Part shown: positions 5,227-6,830 of the stretch, piece after piece | Position numbering within the stretch: the first letter of the stretch is position 1 | Layout: the number at the start of each line of letters is the position of its first letter | Assembly (NCBI GenBank): GCA_964499865.1 | Contig: CAZCPY010000157.1 | Location: forward strand, 1 to 6,830 | DNA: 6,830 nt | Direction of reading: 5' to 3' | From: JANOGU01 sp964499865 | GTDB taxonomy: Bacteria > Pseudomonadota > Alphaproteobacteria > Rhodobacterales > Rhodobacteraceae | Notes under the pieces: generated by a model | What the model saw: the letters and a program-made list of their open reading frames with translations, nothing else | Database searches by the model: none | Told to the model about the DNA's origin: nothing | Made by a program: the position numbers and the translations under genes

Positions 5227-6738
5227 ATGATTCACCACAGCCCGTTTCCACCCATCGCCCTGACCGGCGAAAGCATCACCGAACGCGTGCTGCGCGGCCT
5301 CGGCCCCGACCCGGACCGCGTGGTGCTGATCGACGGGCCCACCGGGCGCGGGATGACGGCGGGGGCGCTGGAGGACGGCATCCGCCGTCTGGCCGGGGGC
5401 CTTCGGGCGCGCGGCATCGGCAAGGGCGACATGGTGGCGCTGATGGCGCCGAACCTGCCGGAATTCGCCGTGGCCTATCACGGGATCGTCTATGCCGGGG
5501 CGACGGTCACCACGATCAACCCGACCTATACCGCGCCCGAGGTGCGCCACCAGATCGGGGACAGCGGCGCGCGCCTGCTGATCACCATCCCCGCCTTCGC
5601 CGAGACGGCCCGCGCGGCGACCGGCGTGGAGACGGCGCTGCTGGGGGAGGCGTCCTTTGCCGCGCTGATGGGCGCGCCGCTGGCGGCGCAGGTGCCGGTG
5701 GATGCGGCGACGGAGGTCGCGGCGCTGCCCTATTCCAGCGGCACCACCGGCCTGCCCAAGGGCGTGCGGCTGACGCATCGCAACCTGGTGGCCAACGTCG
5801 ACCAGTGTCTGGTGGCGGTCGGCTGTCCGCCGGGGTCGTGGTCGGTGGGGTTCCTGCCCTTCTTCCACATCTACGGCCAGACCGTGCTGATGAACATGCA
5901 CCTGGCGGCCGGCGCCGGCGTCATCACCATGCCGCGCTTCGACCTCGAGCAGTTCCTGACGCTGGTGTCGCGCCACCGCACGCCGACGCTGTGGTGCGCC
6001 CCGCCGGTGGCGGTGGCGCTGGCCAAGCACCCGATGGTGGCGAACTTCGACCTCGCCTGCGTCGAGCGGTTCTTTTCCGGTGCCGCCCCCTTGGGAGGCG
6101 AGGTGGCCGCGGCGGTGGCCGCGCGTCTCGGTTGCGTGGCGGTGCAGGGCTACGGGATGACCGAGATGTCGCCGGTCAGCCACGGCACGCCGCTCGGCCA
6201 GTCGCGCAAGGGGTCGGTCGGGCCCGCCGTCGCCTCGACCGAATTCCGTCTGGTGGCGGGCGGCCGCGACGTGGCCCCGGGCGAGGAGGGCGAGTTGTGG
6301 GTGCGCGGGCCGCAGGTCATGCAGGGCTACCACAACCGGCCCGAGGCCACGGCGGCGACGCTGACCGAAGACGGCTGGCTGAAGACCGGAGACCTGGCCA
6401 CGGTCGCGCCCGACGGCTGGGTCACGATCCGCGACCGGCTCAAGGAACTGATCAAGGTCAAGGGCTTCCAGGTCGCACCGGCGGAGGTGGAGGCCGCACT
6501 TCTGACCTCGCCCATGGTCAGGGACGCTGCCGTCAAGGGCGTGCCGGACGACGAGGCGGGCGAGGTTCCGGTGGCCTTCGTGGTGCCCGCAGAGGGCGCC
6601 GACGCAGGCGCGATCCGGGCGCATCTGGCGGGGCAGCTTGCCTCCTACAAGCTGCCGCGGTCGATCACCTTCCTGGACGCGATCCCCAAGTCGGCCTCGG
6701 GCAAGATCCTGCGCCGCCTGCTGCCGGATGCCGCCTGA
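5227..6738 (+). CDS. AMP-binding acyl/aryl-CoA ligase (4-coumarate-CoA ligase-like)
   Basis: 503 residues of the ANL adenylate-forming superfamily. These enzymes activate a carboxylic acid with ATP to an acyl-AMP and then transfer it to CoA. Core motifs in order: LPYSSGTTGLPKGV, the phosphate-binding loop (167-180); LPFFHIYGQ (210-218); FFSGAAPLG (282-290); QGYGMTEMSP (307-316); ELWVRGPQVMQGY (356-368); WLKTGDL with the adenosine-binding Asp (384-390); the hinge and C-domain start RDRLKELIKVKGFQVAPAE (402-420); and PKSASGKILRR with catalytic Lys493 (487-497). All expected catalytic elements are present. HIYG, GYGMTE and the N-terminus SPFPPIALTGESI resemble 4-coumarate-CoA ligase and related medium/long-chain acyl-CoA ligases, but the acid substrate cannot be read from sequence. 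It is slightly short for the family (commonly 510-560). No signal peptide or membrane segment is seen, so it is probably cytoplasmic. The start is fixed by AGGGGAGG at 5214-5221. It lies 50 bases after ileS with no convincing promoter between, so read-through from ileS is plausible. No neighbour reveals a pathway. Confidence 0.92.
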   Translation: MIHHSPFPPIALTGESITERVLRGLGPDPDRVVLIDGPTGRGMTAGALEDGIRRLAGGLRARGIGKGDMVALMAPNLPEFAVAYHGIVYAGATVTTINPTYTAPEVRHQIGDSGARLLITIPAFAETARAATGVETALLGEASFAALMGAPLAAQVPVDAATEVAALPYSSGTTGLPKGVRLTHRNLVANVDQCLVAVGCPPGSWSVGFLPFFHIYGQTVLMNMHLAAGAGVITMPRFDLEQFLTLVSRHRTPTLWCAPPVAVALAKHPMVANFDLACVERFFSGAAPLGGEVAAAVAARLGCVAVQGYGMTEMSPVSHGTPLGQSRKGSVGPAVASTEFRLVAGGRDVAPGEEGELWVRGPQVMQGYHNRPEATAATLTEDGWLKTGDLATVAPDGWVTIRDRLKELIKVKGFQVAPAEVEAALLTSPMVRDAAVKGVPDDEAGEVPVAFVVPAEGADAGAIRAHLAGQLASYKLPRSITFLDAIPKSASGKILRRLLPDAA

Positions 6739-6748
6739 GGCGATCCGG
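6724..6748 (+). other. hairpin spanning the CoA-ligase stop codon
   Basis: CCGGAT (6724-6729) pairs with ATCCGG (6743-6748), and inside it CGCC (6732-6735) pairs with GGCG (6739-6742). The stop codon TGA (6736-6738) forms the three-base loop, and two bases (6730-6731) are bulged. Ten pairs in all. Such structures are easy to form by chance at this GC content. It may help define the 3' end of the transcript. Confidence 0.35.
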
Positions 6749-6762
6749 GCGGTGCTGCCGGA

Positions 6763-6800
6763 CCTCGCCCTGCGGCGGGGCAGGGGCAGTTTCTGTCCCC
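6763..6800 (+). terminator. two adjacent hairpins downstream of the CoA-ligase gene, possible terminator
   Basis: The first is CCTCGCC (6763-6769) with GGCGGGG (6774-6780), loop CTGC and one T-G pair. The second is GGGGCAG (6783-6789) with CTG-t-CCCC (6793-6800), a TTT loop and one bulged T. They lie 24-62 bases after the stop. No T-run follows the second stem, so classical intrinsic termination is not shown. The remaining bases to 6830 are almost entirely G and C, and I see no gene there. Confidence 0.3.
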
Positions 6801-6830
6801 CCGGACGCCGCGCGCGCCCCGGCGCCGGAC

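Noticed and set aside
2123..5251. Open frame of 1042 codons on the - strand opposite ileS
   Set aside because: It is antisense to an unmistakable ileS, runs through the N gap, is rich in Arg/His/Gly/Val as expected for a GC-rich shadow frame, and shows no recognisable domain.
4936..6624. Open frame of 562 codons on the - strand opposite the CoA ligase
   Set aside because: Crosses the ileS/ligase boundary and the N-run, lies opposite a gene with all ANL motifs, and has shadow-type composition.
6728..6829. Frame from ATG 6728, overlapping the ligase stop by 11 bases and open to the window edge (begins MPPEAIRAVLPDLALRRG)
   Set aside because: Only 34 codons are visible, no Shine-Dalgarno is present, the sequence becomes Arg/Pro/Gly-rich, and nothing is recognisable. 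A next gene cannot be excluded without sequence beyond 6830.

Overview
The window comes from a very GC-rich genome (roughly 70% by eye). Protein features fit an alphaproteobacterium, most likely Rhodobacterales/Rhodobacteraceae: the IleRS N-terminus, a YcjF-type protein, and a thioredoxin-reductase-like protein with an N-terminal cyclic-nucleotide-type domain. The assignment rests on recognising these proteins by eye, not on a search. All four genes supported here are on the + strand. The long open frames on the - strand are GC-driven shadows.

Layout: (1) 1-417 is the 3' part of a YcjF/UPF0283-type membrane protein gene. (2) 419-2026 follows after a single base and encodes a 535-residue FAD/NAD(P)-dependent oxidoreductase. 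It is built as a cyclic-nucleotide-binding-like domain, a thioredoxin-fold-like linker domain and a thioredoxin-reductase-like core that lacks the redox CxxC. (3) 2027-2236 is the only sizeable non-coding stretch (210 bases). It holds a tandem pair of related palindromes, a good sigma-70-like promoter and a GC-rich hairpin in the presumed ileS leader. (4) 2237-5176 is ileS, isoleucyl-tRNA synthetase, interrupted near its 3' end by a run of ten N that is probably a false assembly gap. (5) 5227-6738 is an acyl/aryl-CoA ligase of the AMP-binding (4-coumarate-CoA ligase-like) family. Its Shine-Dalgarno lies inside a small hairpin. (6) 6739-6830 is non-coding as far as can be seen and contains several hairpins.

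The first two genes look translationally coupled and are probably the end of one operon, ended or insulated by the paired palindromes. ileS appears to have its own promoter. The CoA ligase may be co-transcribed with ileS, since no convincing promoter is visible in the 50-base gap. No functional link between tRNA charging and the CoA ligase is evident.

I found no clear new multi-gene system. The points most worth a second look are: the paired palindromes, whose copies differ by pair-preserving changes; the N-run flanked by an 8-base duplication inside the IleRS zinc finger; the oxidoreductase with neither CxxC nor an intact cyclic-nucleotide phosphate cassette; and the ileS leader.
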